Assembly (NCBI RefSeq): GCF_018130165.1
Contig: NZ_JAFCLZ010000001.1
Span: 186,001-250,000, forward strand
DNA length: 64,000 nucleotides
Direction: 5' to 3'
DNA from: Bradyrhizobium sp. JYMT SZCCT0180
GTDB taxonomy: Bacteria; Pseudomonadota; Alphaproteobacteria; Rhizobiales; Xanthobacteraceae
Shown here: one piece after another, positions 9,401-17,840 of the stretch
How the letters are laid out: the number at the start of each line of letters is the position of its first letter
Position numbering within the stretch: the first letter of the stretch is position 1
Made by a program: the position numbers and the translations under genes
The notes under the pieces: generated by a model
The model's input: only the letters and a program-made list of their open reading frames with translations
What the model was told of the DNA's origin: nothing
Database searches by the model: none

Positions 9401-10703
9401 TGAGAATGAGAATGAGAACGAGGCGCCGACCATCACGTCGAACGGCGGCGGCGACACGGCGGCGGTAAGCATCTTGGAGAACGCCACCGCGGTGACGACG
9501 GTGGAGGCCACCGATCCGGATACGGCGCCGGCGTCGTTGAGCTATTCAATCACCGGCGGCGCGGACGCCCTCAAGTTCACGATCAATTCGACCACGGGCG
9601 CGCTCGCCTTCGAAAACGCCCCGGACTTTGAGGTCAAGGCCGATGCCGGTGCCGACAACGTCTACGACGTGACCGTCCAGGTCTCGGACGACAACGGCGG
9701 CACTGACACGCAGGCGATTGCCGTCACAATCCAGAATGTACCCGGGCTCACCATCAATGGCACCAGCAAAGCAGACACCCGGACGGGAGCGGGCGAGGAG
9801 GATGTCATCAACGGGCTGGGCGGCAACGATACGCTGAGCGGTCTGGCTGGCAACGATGTGCTCAATGGCGGGGCCGGCAACGACACGCTTAATGGCGGCA
9901 CAGGCAATGACGCCATGACCGGAGGGACTGAAAACGACACCTACGTCGTCGACAGTCTTGGCGACACGGTGACCGAAGCCGTGGGCCAGGGCACAGATAC
10001 AATCGAGACGACGCTCAATTCGTTCTCGCTGGGCAGCGTGGCCAACCTCGAGAACCTGACCTTTACCGGAGCCGGGAACTTTGTCGGGACGGGCAATGCC
10101 CTGAGCAATACGATCAGGGGAGGCAACGGAAACGATCGCTTTGTCGCGACCATTGGCGACGGCAATGACAGTTACTTCGGCGGCAACGGTGTGGATACGA
10201 TCGACCTGTCCGGCACCACGGCTGCGGCTACCGTCACCGGCGGCAACGCAACGAGCGCCCAGATCGGCAGTGATGCGTTAAACGGCATCGAAAATGTGAT
10301 CGGCAGCCAGGGAAACGACCAGATCACCGGCACCGGCGACGCGAACGTGATCGAGGGCGGCGACGGCAATGACAATATCAACGCCGGCGGCGGCGCCGAC
10401 CGCATTATCGGCGGAGCGGGCAACGACACGATGGACGGCGCCGGCGGCAGCGACAACTTCATATTTGCAGCCGGCTTCGGAAACGACAGCATCACTGCTT
10501 TCGACGCCGACCCGAAAGGCGGGCAGGATCTCCTCGACATTTCGGCATTCGGGATAGCGGGCGGCGATTTTACCACCAGAGTCACCATTGCCGACGTCGG
10601 GGCTGATACGCTCGTCACGATCGACGGCGACCCAGGCCAGACGATCCGGTTGGTTGGCATCGGCAACGCCGCAACAGTTACGCAGACCGACTTCTTGCTC
10701 TAA
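6438..10703 (+). CDS. Giant secreted VCBS/LamG/cadherin-like/RTX protein
   Basis: This 1421-residue protein is modular. Residues 1-344 hold seven VCBS/FG-GAP repeats (GDFNGDGxLDLAV type), probably one seven-bladed propeller. About 358-570 is a LamG-like (concanavalin-like) domain and 572-674 a cadherin-like repeat. About 677-891 and 892-994 repeat that pair, and 996-1102 is a third cadherin-like repeat. From 1105 there are RTX nonapeptides (GGAGNDTLNGGTGND) and a C-terminal tail typical of type I secretion substrates. There is no Sec signal. The ATG at 6438 follows GGGAGAAG. No secretion genes are adjacent. The N-terminal half is visibly less GC-rich than its neighbours, which suggests transfer. 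Its likely role is extracellular calcium-dependent adhesion; this is inference. Confidence 0.85.
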   Translation: MAITFATHTDYAVGPQPQFITNGDLNSDGVLDLVVADRSGGFVSVLLGTVNGTFLAPTNYSTGSGSRMVKLGDFDNDGALDIAVTNNSSQNVSVLLGNGDGTFGAATNFAAGSGPFGLTVGDFNSDAMLDLAVANVGSNNVSVLLGNGNGTFGPALDIAVGQGPSDVTNGDFNGDGELDLAVSSSGANYLSVLIGNGDGTFSPPINFATGPYNPYRITTADVNGDGKLDLLTANAVYDNVSVLLGNGNGSFGAATAFTTGPEPFAIEVADFNDDGKLDVAAATIGNNKIAALLGLGDGTFAAPLHFDVGSSPQSLTSGDFNGDGKQDIAASNVFSGSVSVLLNTTTTPNNAPVITSNDGELAVFYPFDETGGSIAHDQQGEHDGTIIGATHVPGVTGNALQFNGSSDYVSVPDSPDWNLGSEFTIEFWANFNSVPDGGQGGGLGGVPIGQDEGGGSRNKWFFEVFSGGIGFHVNTTSGELFFIAAPFEPTPGQWYAFALTKSGSSYQFYVDGQLVGSAEATLAIPDVAAPLMIGRAEEAFYFDGQLDGVAIHHRALSPAEVQQGYQDGATTPDAISATISISENTTAVTTVTATDPDAGQTLSYSIVGGADDALFTIDTETGALAFVTAPDFEAPADDGPNNVYDVTVEVSDGNGGTDTQAIAVTVTDENEAPTITSNDGELAVFYPFDETGGSIAHDQQGEHDGTIFGATHVPGVTGNALQFNGSSDYVSVPDSPDWNLGSGDFTIEFWVNFNSIPGGGLNGDAPIAQDEGGGTTNKWLLNFNGSSIDFHFVNPSLGGSVSISAPFEPATGQWYAFALTKSGSTYQFYVDGQLVGSANETLVIPDVAAPLTIGQAEGALYFDGQLDGVAIHHRALSQAEVQQGYQDGAAAPDAISATISIPENTTAVTTVVATDPDAGQTLSYSIAGGADAELFAIDTETGALAFVTAPDFEAPADDGTNNVYDVTVEVSDGNGGLDTQAISVTVTDENENENEAPTITSNGGGDTAAVSILENATAVTTVEATDPDTAPASLSYSITGGADALKFTINSTTGALAFENAPDFEVKADAGADNVYDVTVQVSDDNGGTDTQAIAVTIQNVPGLTINGTSKADTRTGAGEEDVINGLGGNDTLSGLAGNDVLNGGAGNDTLNGGTGNDAMTGGTENDTYVVDSLGDTVTEAVGQGTDTIETTLNSFSLGSVANLENLTFTGAGNFVGTGNALSNTIRGGNGNDRFVATIGDGNDSYFGGNGVDTIDLSGTTAAATVTGGNATSAQIGSDALNGIENVIGSQGNDQITGTGDANVIEGGDGNDNINAGGGADRIIGGAGNDTMDGAGGSDNFIFAAGFGNDSITAFDADPKGGQDLLDISAFGIAGGDFTTRVTIADVGADTLVTIDGDPGQTIRLVGIGNAATVTQTDFLL
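7498..9121 (+). repeat. Intragenic tandem duplication of a LamG-cadherin module (period about 963 bp)
   Basis: DNA from about 7498 to 8160 recurs from about 8461 to 9121. The two start with the same CACCTCCAACGACGGTGAGT and stay nearly identical over the module edges. Their centres (about 7695-7900 and 8660-8860) differ much more in both sequence and length. The offset is 963 bp at the left edge and 960 bp at the right. The cadherin-like segments that follow each LamG domain are also close copies. Confidence 0.85.
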
Positions 10704-10734
10704 ACGTCACACAAAACCAGCGTGATACCTCACG

Positions 10735-11625
10735 TCAGATCCGGTACAGCCGGCTCGCGGTGTCATGCAGGATGGCGGCCTGTTCGGCATCACTGAGATG
10801 CGCGATGGCGTTCCGGAAGGTGCGGTACAGCGTGCCGTAATCGGTCCAGAGCTTTTCGATCGGAAAATTGCTGCCGTAGAAGCAGCGATCCGCGCCGAAC
10901 ATCGCGACGGTTTCAGCCACGATCGGACCGATCAATTCGGCGCGGCAGGCGTGAACGAAGGTGCCGAGCCCGGAGAGCTTGACGTTGACATTCGGGCATT
11001 GCGCCAACGCGGCCATGCCGTCGCGCCAAAGCTGCCAACCCGACACCGACATATCTTCCAGCATACCGGCATGTTCCAGCACGAACACGATGTCCGGGAA
11101 CGACCGCGCCAGCTTCGCGCCATCCATCATCTGGGAAGCGAAGATCTGCAGTTCGAACAACAGACCGTGATCGGCCAGCATCGCGAGCCCACGGCGCCAG
11201 TCCGCATCGTTCATGACGTCCGCGCGCGGCGCGAAGCGATATTGTGCGTTCTCATGCCAATGCAGCTGCTGCCGGATGCCCCGTGTCGCCGGCAATGCGG
11301 CCAGACGCTTGAGCAGCGTGCCGGCGTCGGGATCGGCGAGATCGGCATGGGCGACATTGGCGTGCGGCCAGCCCGCCGTATCCGCAATCGACTGAACCCA
11401 CCGCGCCTCGTCGTAGCTCCGCCCCGCCGGCCAGTTGGTCTGGACATAGATCGATTTGACGATCTCGCAGTCCATGATGTCGCTGCGGTATTCGTAGATC
11501 GAGTAGTCGCGGCAGATCGGCTTGTAAGGTCCAAAGATGCGCGGCACGGGCGGCCCGGACAGCCAGGGCAGATCATTCAGGCGCCAGACATGATGGTGCG
11601 CGTCGACGGTTGGAACGGATTTCAT
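10735..11625 (-). CDS. Amidohydrolase family protein (PDC lactonase-like, COG3618 type)
   Basis: A 296-residue TIM-barrel hydrolase with the N-terminal motif D8-A-H-H-H (VDAHHHVWRL) and late LEHAGM and FYGSNFPIEK segments, as in 2-pyrone-4,6-dicarboxylate lactonase and related lactonases. It probably opens a lactone or amide in a catabolic route. It lies 13 bp after the carboxymuconolactone decarboxylase gene on the same strand, and that pair is divergent from a Bug protein and dehydrogenase operon. The shared control region has repeated operator-like sites. It differs from the ACMSD-like pair at 1.8-4.0 kb. The exact substrate is unknown. Confidence 0.82.
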   Translation of the reverse strand: MKSVPTVDAHHHVWRLNDLPWLSGPPVPRIFGPYKPICRDYSIYEYRSDIMDCEIVKSIYVQTNWPAGRSYDEARWVQSIADTAGWPHANVAHADLADPDAGTLLKRLAALPATRGIRQQLHWHENAQYRFAPRADVMNDADWRRGLAMLADHGLLFELQIFASQMMDGAKLARSFPDIVFVLEHAGMLEDMSVSGWQLWRDGMAALAQCPNVNVKLSGLGTFVHACRAELIGPIVAETVAMFGADRCFYGSNFPIEKLWTDYGTLYRTFRNAIAHLSDAEQAAILHDTASRLYRI

Positions 11626-11638
11626 CGACGGAATCTAC

Positions 11639-12034
11639 TTATGGCTTCGTGGCGGGATCGGCGATCTCGCCGAAAACTTCGGCGGCGATGCGCGTAGGCT
11701 CGATCGCGGCCGGCACGCCGCAATACATCGCCACCATAAGCAGGACGTCCTGCACCTGCGCCGCCGTGCAGCCGTTCGCCAGCGCCCCCTTGGCGTGGAC
11801 GCGGAACTCGGCGGGCTTGTTGCTCGCAGCCATCATGCCGAGCATCACCAGGCTGCGGACGTCGTCGGAGAGCGCCGGCCGCTCCCAGACGTCGCCATAG
11901 ACATAGGCATTGATGATGTTCTGCAGCGGCGCGCCGAATTCGCCTGCTGCAGACATGCGCTCGGCGACATCGGCCTCGCCGAACAGCTTTTTGCGCCGGC
12001 GCAGGCCTCGGGCGTACAGTTCACTGGTGTCCAA
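11639..12034 (-). CDS. Carboxymuconolactone decarboxylase family protein
   Basis: A 131-residue all-helical protein of the 4-carboxymuconolactone decarboxylase/AhpD superfamily; the conserved core is EFRVHAKGALANGC. I prefer the TTG start at 12034, which reads (M)DTSELYARGLRRRKKLFG as in family members and has GGGGAG six bases upstream. The frame is open to 12235, but that extension would run through the operator-like repeats at 12071-12162. It is first in a leftward operon with the amidohydrolase. It probably processes a ring-cleavage lactone in the same pathway; the substrate is inferred only. Confidence 0.8.
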   Translation of the reverse strand: MDTSELYARGLRRRKKLFGEADVAERMSAAGEFGAPLQNIINAYVYGDVWERPALSDDVRSLVMLGMMAASNKPAEFRVHAKGALANGCTAAQVQDVLLMVAMYCGVPAAIEPTRIAAEVFGEIADPATKP

Positions 12035-12070
12035 TTCGAACTCCCCACGCCGCGTTGGCAATTTGGCCCG

Positions 12071-12162
12071 ATTTATACGGTTATTTCGCGAACGGATAGA
12101 TCCGTATAAATAGCCATTTTCAGCCACCGTCTCTTGCACCATATCTATTTGTCCGTATAAAT
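12071..12162. promoter_or_regulatory. Divergent control region with three CCGTATAAAT operator-like sites
   Basis: Three perfect copies of the 10-mer CCGTATAAAT occur: inverted at 12071-12080, and direct at 12102-12111 and 12153-12162. Spacing is about 31 bp and 51 bp, close to three and five helical turns, so all would lie on one DNA face. They sit between the divergent decarboxylase and Bug genes. The likely ligand-responsive binder is the GntR/UTRA protein encoded at the end of the rightward operon. The core GTATAaa resembles a HutC-type half-site. Confidence 0.65.
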
Positions 12163-12215
12163 CCAGCACAGAAATTCGTAAAGAGATTTCGCCGATGATG
12201 GCTGGAGGAAACAGG

Positions 12216-13178
12216 ATGAAGCTGCGCTTACGCATTCTCGCCGGTCTGGTCCTGCTCGGACTGTCGGGACCGCAGGCCAGCGCCGCCGACGACTATCCGA
12301 CGCGGCAGATCAAGATCATCGTGCCGTTTCCCGCCGGCGCCGGACCCGACCAGGTCGCACGCCTGATCGGCCAGCGCCTGCAGGAAGATCTTGGGCAGAC
12401 GGTCGTGATCGAGAACCGCAGCGGCGCGCTCGGCAGTCTCGGCGCGCAGGAAGTCGCGCGCAGCACGCCTGACGGTTACACCCTGCTGATGGGAACCAAC
12501 ACCACCCAGGCCAGCAACGTCGCGATGTTCAAAAGCCTGCCCTACGATCCGGCAAAAGATTTTGCACCTGTCATCCGCACCATCACGACAGCGATGGTGC
12601 TGCTGGTGAAGCCGGACTTCCCGGCCAGGGATCTCAAAGAGTTCATGGAATACGCCAGGAGCCGTCCGAACCTGACCGCGGGCTACGGGTCCGGCGCCTC
12701 GCAGATATCGAACGCGCAACTGCAGAGCCGGGGCGGCATGACGATCCTCTCGGCGTCGTATCGCGGCGTGCCGCTGGCGGTCACCGACGTGATCTCGGGC
12801 GTGATCGATCTGGCCTTTGCGGATTTCTCGGTCGCGATCCCGCAAATGCAGGGCGGCACGCTGCGCGGCATCGGTGTGACGTCGCCGAAGCGGAACGAAC
12901 TGACGCCGGACCTGCCTCCGCTCGCCGATGCCATGCCGGGCTTCGAGGCGACGATCTGGTACGGGCTGCTGGCGCCTGCGAAGACGCCGGAGCCGGTCGT
13001 CAACCGGCTCTACACCGCAACCCAGAAAATCCTGTCGACGCCGGCGGTGCGCGAACGGCTTGCGAGCCTCGGCATGGTCGTTGCCCCGATGCCGCCGGCC
13101 GAATTTGGCGCATTCATCGCCAGCGAAATCACGCGATGGACGGCGGATGCCAAGGCCGCCGGCATCGAAGCCAAATAG
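12216..13178 (+). CDS. Bug/TctC-type tripartite tricarboxylate transporter binding protein
   Basis: A 320-residue periplasmic solute-binding protein of the Bug family. The signal peptide (MKLRLRILAGLVLLGLS, ending near ASAADD) precedes the family hallmark DYPTRQIKIIVPFPAGAGPD. The ATG at 12216 is chosen over 12195 because GGAGGAA lies five bases upstream. It is the first gene of an operon with two dehydrogenases and a GntR regulator. No TctA/TctB membrane subunits are nearby, so it would have to dock on a transporter encoded elsewhere or act as a sensor. The ligand is probably a carboxylate fed into the neighbouring catabolic enzymes. Confidence 0.87.
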   Translation: MKLRLRILAGLVLLGLSGPQASAADDYPTRQIKIIVPFPAGAGPDQVARLIGQRLQEDLGQTVVIENRSGALGSLGAQEVARSTPDGYTLLMGTNTTQASNVAMFKSLPYDPAKDFAPVIRTITTAMVLLVKPDFPARDLKEFMEYARSRPNLTAGYGSGASQISNAQLQSRGGMTILSASYRGVPLAVTDVISGVIDLAFADFSVAIPQMQGGTLRGIGVTSPKRNELTPDLPPLADAMPGFEATIWYGLLAPAKTPEPVVNRLYTATQKILSTPAVRERLASLGMVVAPMPPAEFGAFIASEITRWTADAKAAGIEAK

Positions 13179-13193
13179 GCACGGGATGACAGC

Positions 13194-14087
13194 ATGACAA
13201 CGGACGCGCCGGTCGGGATCGTCGGCCTCGGCCTGATGGGAATGGCGCTGTCGGCGCGGCTGATCGACGCAAAGATCCCGCTGGTCGGGTTCGATATCGA
13301 CCCGGTCAGATGCAAAATGTTCAACGCCAGTGGCGGCATGGTCGCGAATTCGGTGCGTGAACTCGCCGGGCGCTCTCGAACGATCATCGTCGCCGTCTAT
13401 AGCGGCGAACAGGTCGCGGCATTGTTCGATGACATCGACGATGGCGCCGGCGCCGCGCGGCCGGTCGTGATCTGCACCACGACCTGCGGCCCCCGCGAGA
13501 TCGTCCGGATTGCCGCGCGCGCATCGGACGCCAGGCTGCCGCTGGTGGAGGCGCCGATATCCGGCACCAGCACCGAGGTGCTCGACGGCACCGCCACGGC
13601 GCTGCTGGCCGGCGACGACGGCGTCATCGACCACACCGGCGGACTTTTGAAGATTCTCTGCCCGCGCAGCCTCCGCATCGGCGCGATCGGCGATGCCAGC
13701 CGGGCCAAACTCGCGATCAACCTCATCCTGCAGAACAACCGCGCGGCCCTGGCCGAGGGAATCGCGTTCGCCGAACGCCTGGGTCTCGACGGACACACGT
13801 TCCTGGCGGCGGCGCGGCAATCGGCCGCCTATTCCCGTGTGATGGGCGCCAAGGGCGAGAAGATGTTGACGCGGGACTATCGGCCACAGTCACATATCGC
13901 GCAGACTTTGAAGGATGCCGAATTGATCATCGAGGAAGCCGGGCGATGCGGCATGCATCTGCCCCTCACCACCATCCAGGCCGAACTTCTGCGCGCCACG
14001 ATCGCGCTTGAGGGCCCGGAGCGCGACAGCGCCGCGGTCATCGAGGCGATCCGGCGGCCATCGGCCCTAGCCGAGGTGTTGCGATGA
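13194..14087 (+). CDS. 3-hydroxyisobutyrate dehydrogenase-family NAD(P)-dependent oxidoreductase
   Basis: A 297-residue beta-hydroxyacid dehydrogenase. The N-terminal Rossmann motif is VGLGLMGMALSARL, the substrate motif is EAPISGTSTEVLDG, and the probable catalytic Lys lies in SRAKLAINLILQNN. It would oxidise or reduce a beta-hydroxy acid in the cytoplasm. It is 15 bp after the Bug gene, and its TGA overlaps the next gene's ATG (ATGA at 14084-14087), so it is part of one operon. The glycine-rich GTSTE segment departs slightly from the usual SGG motif, so the substrate is uncertain. Confidence 0.85.
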   Translation: MTTDAPVGIVGLGLMGMALSARLIDAKIPLVGFDIDPVRCKMFNASGGMVANSVRELAGRSRTIIVAVYSGEQVAALFDDIDDGAGAARPVVICTTTCGPREIVRIAARASDARLPLVEAPISGTSTEVLDGTATALLAGDDGVIDHTGGLLKILCPRSLRIGAIGDASRAKLAINLILQNNRAALAEGIAFAERLGLDGHTFLAAARQSAAYSRVMGAKGEKMLTRDYRPQSHIAQTLKDAELIIEEAGRCGMHLPLTTIQAELLRATIALEGPERDSAAVIEAIRRPSALAEVLR

Positions 14088-15076
14088 TCCGTGCCGCCAT
14101 TGCCGGTCTCGGCCGCTGGGGCCGCAATCTGGTCGAAGCCGCCAGCGGCCATCCGCAGCTGAAAATCGTCCGCGCCGTCGAGCCTGACATGGCGGCGCAG
14201 CAGTTTTGCAGCCAGCACGATCTCGAACTGACCGCCGATCTCGATGCGGTCCTGGCCGATGACACGATCGGCGCGGTCCTGCTGGCGACGCCGCATTCGC
14301 TGCATCCGGCGCAGGTGATCGCCTGCGCCCACGCGGGAAAGCAGGTTTTTTGCGAGAAGCCGCTGGCGCTGACGCATGCCGACGCCGCGCGGATGTTCGG
14401 CGCCTGCCGCGAGGCCGGGGTCATGCTGGCCGTCGGCCACAACCGGCGGTTCTGGCCATCGATCCGCGCCCTGCACGAAACGCTGGCGAGCGGCCAGCTC
14501 GGGACCATCCTCCACGTCGAAGGCCACAACAGCAACGAAAACTCGCAGAAAATCACCAGCGGATGGCGGCTATCGCCGGAGGAATCGCCCGGCGGCGGCT
14601 TCACCGGCGCAGGCCTGCATGTGCTCGACGCCTTCGTCAGCATGCAGGGACCGGTGGAACGGGTCTATGCCCGGCTGCGTCAGCGCGAGACCGGCCCACC
14701 GCCGCTCGATACGGCGGTCGTGGCGCTGGATTTTGTCAATGGCGTCACCGGCACCCTTGCCACCGTGCGCGCAACGCCGTTCTACTGGCGCATACACCTG
14801 TTCGGAACGGACGGCTCCGCCGAGGTGCTGGATGAAGGGACCATGATCCTGCGAAAGAGCGGCGCTGCGCCGCAACGGCTCACCTATCCAGCTACCGACG
14901 TGCTGCGCGCCGAGCTCGACGCCTTTGCCAGCGCGATCGAGAACAAGGGTGCATTCCCGGTGCGGGAAGCCGAGGTGCTGGCGACCTTGTCGGCGTTCGA
15001 GGCGGCGTTGCAGTCGATGAAATCCGGCCTGCCCGTGCAATGTCTTCAAGAAAATGCCGGTCACCATGGCCGCTAA
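14084..15076 (+). CDS. Gfo/Idh/MocA family oxidoreductase
   Basis: A 330-residue NAD(P)-dependent dehydrogenase. The N-terminal AGLGRWGRNLVEA motif binds the nucleotide, CEKPLALT contains the conserved EKP, and the C-terminal alpha/beta domain starts near residue 130. Family members act on sugars, inositols and related polyols. It overlaps both neighbours (4 bases with the upstream dehydrogenase, 23 with the GntR gene), so the four genes are translationally coupled. The pathway carried out by this operon is not recognised. Confidence 0.85.
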   Translation: MIRAAIAGLGRWGRNLVEAASGHPQLKIVRAVEPDMAAQQFCSQHDLELTADLDAVLADDTIGAVLLATPHSLHPAQVIACAHAGKQVFCEKPLALTHADAARMFGACREAGVMLAVGHNRRFWPSIRALHETLASGQLGTILHVEGHNSNENSQKITSGWRLSPEESPGGGFTGAGLHVLDAFVSMQGPVERVYARLRQRETGPPPLDTAVVALDFVNGVTGTLATVRATPFYWRIHLFGTDGSAEVLDEGTMILRKSGAAPQRLTYPATDVLRAELDAFASAIENKGAFPVREAEVLATLSAFEAALQSMKSGLPVQCLQENAGHHGR

Positions 15077-15821
15077 GAAAGAACCACGCAAATCGGCGCG
15101 CTATCGCGACATCGCCGCCGAGCTGCAGAAGGAAATCCGGCTCGGCTCGACGCCGGTCGGCGAACTGCTGCCGACCGAGACCGAATTGATGGCGCGCTTT
15201 GGCGCCAGCCGCCAGACCGTGCGCGAGGCGCTGCGGATCGTCACCGAACAGGGCCTGATTGTGCGGCGGGCCGGGCTCGGCTCGGTGGTGATCGCGGCCG
15301 AGCCGCCGGTATTGTTCACGCACAGCGTCAAATCGCTCAATGAATGGCTGCGATATTCCAACGAGACCTATCGCCAGGTGGTGGGCTCCAGCGATGTTGT
15401 CGCCGACCGCAACCTCGCCGCCCTGCTGAAATGCGAGCCCGGCAAACACTGGTTCCTGATCGAGGCGATCCGCCGCTCCGATGAATTTGCGGATCCGCTG
15501 GGATGGGTCGAAATCTATGTGCTGCGGAAATTCGCCGGCGTGGTGAAACGGCGCGATCATGGCCGCAGCCCCGTGCATGAGCAGATCGCAAAGATGTTCG
15601 GCGAGACCATCGAATACGCGCAACTTGAGGTGTTCGCGCGTGGCATGCCGGCGAAACTGGCAAAGGCGCTCGGGGTCAAGGCCGGCTCACCCGCGCTGAC
15701 GATGGTGCGGCGTTATTACGGGCTGCGCGAGGAACTGTTCGAGGTCACCGTCACCACGCATCCGGAGGGACGGTACACGTACACCATGGACATGCAGCGC
15801 TCGCTGCGGCCGAAGGTGTAG
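15054..15821 (+). CDS. GntR family regulator, HutC/UTRA subfamily
   Basis: A 255-residue regulator. The winged helix-turn-helix lies at about 15-80 (RYRDIAAELQKEI, LPTETELMARFGASRQTVREAL), followed by a UTRA ligand-binding domain (about 95-250). An alternative ATG at 15066 is equally possible, as neither has a clear ribosome-binding site. It overlaps the upstream dehydrogenase, so it is an autoregulated last gene of the operon. The three CCGTATAAAT sites ahead of the operon are the natural candidates for its operator; the effector is probably a pathway metabolite. Confidence 0.87.
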   Translation: MPVTMAAKKEPRKSARYRDIAAELQKEIRLGSTPVGELLPTETELMARFGASRQTVREALRIVTEQGLIVRRAGLGSVVIAAEPPVLFTHSVKSLNEWLRYSNETYRQVVGSSDVVADRNLAALLKCEPGKHWFLIEAIRRSDEFADPLGWVEIYVLRKFAGVVKRRDHGRSPVHEQIAKMFGETIEYAQLEVFARGMPAKLAKALGVKAGSPALTMVRRYYGLREELFEVTVTTHPEGRYTYTMDMQRSLRPKV

Positions 15822-15831
15822 GGTTGCTCTC

Positions 15832-15992
15832 CTCCCTCTCCCCGTTCTTTACGGGGTCGAGACGAGCGAAGCTCGCTCTTAGAGGGTTGGGGTGAGGGGC
15901 TCTCTCCGCCACCTATGGTCTATCGATGGACCTGTACCCCCTCACCCGCCGCGCTATGCGCGTCGACCTCTCCCCGCAAGCGGGGCGAGGTG
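15832..15992. repeat. Dispersed repeat, CTCTCCCCG...GAGGGGCTCTCTCC family (copy 1)
   Basis: This imperfect palindrome contains CCTCCCTCTCCCC, GGGGTGAGGGGCTCTCTCC, and then CCCCTCACCC and CCTCTCCCCGCAAGCGGGG. Related elements lie at 51424-51546 and 62793-62913. It fills the gap between the GntR regulator and the flavoprotein gene and contains no plausible gene. Confidence 0.75.
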
Positions 15993-16049
15993 AAGACAGC
16001 GGCGCCGAAACTTGCTTAAGTTTCCAAAATTGGATCACGGGGAGATCGC

Positions 16050-17762
16050 GTGGCGGGCAACGAACAAGAAACGTATCAATGCGACGTGCTGGTGGTGGGC
16101 TCGGGTTGTGCCGGCCTGTCGGCGGCGGTCACCGCGGGGCATCAGGGGCTCAAGGTGCTGGTGGTCGAGAAGGAGCCGCGCTTTGGCGGCACCACCGCGC
16201 GGTCCGGCGGTTGGCTGTGGATTCCCGGCACCTCGCTGGCGCGCAACTGGGGCATCGTCGAAAGCCCCGAGCAGGCGCGGACCTATCTGCGGCATGAGGC
16301 GGCCAATTCCTACGATGCCGCCCGCGTCGATGCGTTTCTGACCTCCGGGCCCGAGGCGGTGGATTTTTTCACCACAAAGACCGCGGTGCGTTTCGACATG
16401 CCGCTGACCTTTCCGGATTATCACGCCGAGGCCCCCGGCGGCACGCAGGGCGGCCGCTCGATGGTGACGCGGCCGTTCGACGGACGAGAACTCGGCGAGC
16501 ACCTCAAGGATATCGGCGCTCCCCTGCCCGAACTCACCGTGTTCGGCATGATGCTGGGCTCCGGCAAGGAGATCGTCCACTTCATGCGCGCGACCAAGTC
16601 GCTGACCTCGGCGCTGTTCGTCGCCAAGCGGCTCTCGAAGCATCTCGTCGACGTGCTGCGTCATGGCCGCGGCATGAACCTCACCAACGGCAATGCGCTG
16701 GCCGGACGCCTCGCCAAATCGGCGTTCGACCTGAAGATCCCGTTATGGCTGTCGTCACCGGTGCGCGAGTTGATCAGCGATAGCGGCGCGGTGCGCGGCG
16801 CCATCGTCGAGCGCGACGGGCGCAAGATTCGCATCGATGCAAAGCGCGGCGTCATCCTCGCCTGCGGCGGCTTTCCGCATGATGTGTCGCGACGCAAGGC
16901 GATGTTCCCGCACGCCCCTACCGGCAACGAGCATTATTCGCCCGGCCCGACCGGCAACACCGGCGACGGCTTGCGGCTGGCGGAATCCGCCGGCGGCCGC
17001 GCCGAGGATTCACTGCCCAACGCCGCAGCCTGGGTGCCGGTCTCGATCACCACGCGCAAGGACGGCAGCAAGGGCGTGATGCCGCATTTCATCGACCGCG
17101 CCAAGCCCGGCGTGATCGCGGTGACACGCGAAGGCGTGCGCTTTGCCAATGAAGGCAATTCCTACCACGACTTCGTGCAGGCCATGATGAAGGTCGCAAA
17201 ACCCGGCGAGGAGATCGCGGCGTTCCTGCTGTGCGATCATCGCGCCTTGCGCAAATACGGCCTCGGCTGCGTGCCGCCGTTTCCGATGCCGCTCGGCCAT
17301 CACTTGCGCACCGGCTATCTCAAGCGCGGCGCGACCTTGGCCGAGCTCGCCGCGCAGGCCGGCATCGATGCCAAGGGGCTCGAGGCGACGGTCGCGCAGT
17401 TCAACAAGAACGCCGCCGACGGACAGGACCCGGCATTCGGAAAAGGCTCGCGCGCCTACAACCGCTACCAGGGCGATGCGCTGCACGGCCCCAACCCCTG
17501 CATCGCGCCGATCAAGGACGGCCCGTTCTATGCGATCAAGATGGTGATCGGCGATCTCGGCACCTATGCCGGCATCCGGACCGACGCCAATGCGCAAGCG
17601 CTCGATGCCGACGGCCAGCCGATCGCGGGCCTCTATGCCGTCGGCAACGACATGGCGAGCATCATGGGCGGCAACTATCCGGGCGCGGGGATTACGCTGG
17701 GGCCGGCGCTGACGTTCGGGTACATCGCGGGGAAACACATCGCGGGCGGAGGTCTGAGCTAA
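16050..17762 (+). CDS. FAD-dependent oxidoreductase (KstD/fumarate reductase flavoprotein family)
   Basis: A 570-residue flavoprotein. The dinucleotide-binding motif is G17-x-G19-xx-G22 in LVVGSGCAGLSAAV, followed by the family's GGTTARSGGWLWIPG. The C-terminal GGNYPGAGITLGPALTFGY is characteristic of 3-ketosteroid-dehydrogenase-like enzymes. It would introduce a double bond into a steroid-like or cyclic ketone substrate. The start is a GTG at 16050 with GGGGAG six bases upstream. There is no signal peptide, so it is cytoplasmic or membrane-peripheral. It is monocistronic between a repeat and a small exported protein. The substrate is unknown. Confidence 0.85.
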   Translation: MAGNEQETYQCDVLVVGSGCAGLSAAVTAGHQGLKVLVVEKEPRFGGTTARSGGWLWIPGTSLARNWGIVESPEQARTYLRHEAANSYDAARVDAFLTSGPEAVDFFTTKTAVRFDMPLTFPDYHAEAPGGTQGGRSMVTRPFDGRELGEHLKDIGAPLPELTVFGMMLGSGKEIVHFMRATKSLTSALFVAKRLSKHLVDVLRHGRGMNLTNGNALAGRLAKSAFDLKIPLWLSSPVRELISDSGAVRGAIVERDGRKIRIDAKRGVILACGGFPHDVSRRKAMFPHAPTGNEHYSPGPTGNTGDGLRLAESAGGRAEDSLPNAAAWVPVSITTRKDGSKGVMPHFIDRAKPGVIAVTREGVRFANEGNSYHDFVQAMMKVAKPGEEIAAFLLCDHRALRKYGLGCVPPFPMPLGHHLRTGYLKRGATLAELAAQAGIDAKGLEATVAQFNKNAADGQDPAFGKGSRAYNRYQGDALHGPNPCIAPIKDGPFYAIKMVIGDLGTYAGIRTDANAQALDADGQPIAGLYAVGNDMASIMGGNYPGAGITLGPALTFGYIAGKHIAGGGLS

Positions 17763-17840
17763 TATCCGGAGCGAAACGCCGTCGCTTTTGGAACGAATCC
17801 GGATCGATGCGATTGTGTCGATCAAACCGGAGATTCTGAC

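Noticed and set aside
12228..13820. 530-residue leftward open frame
   Set aside because: It is antisense to the Bug protein and the dehydrogenase, is very rich in Arg/Asp/Ala and shows no domain.
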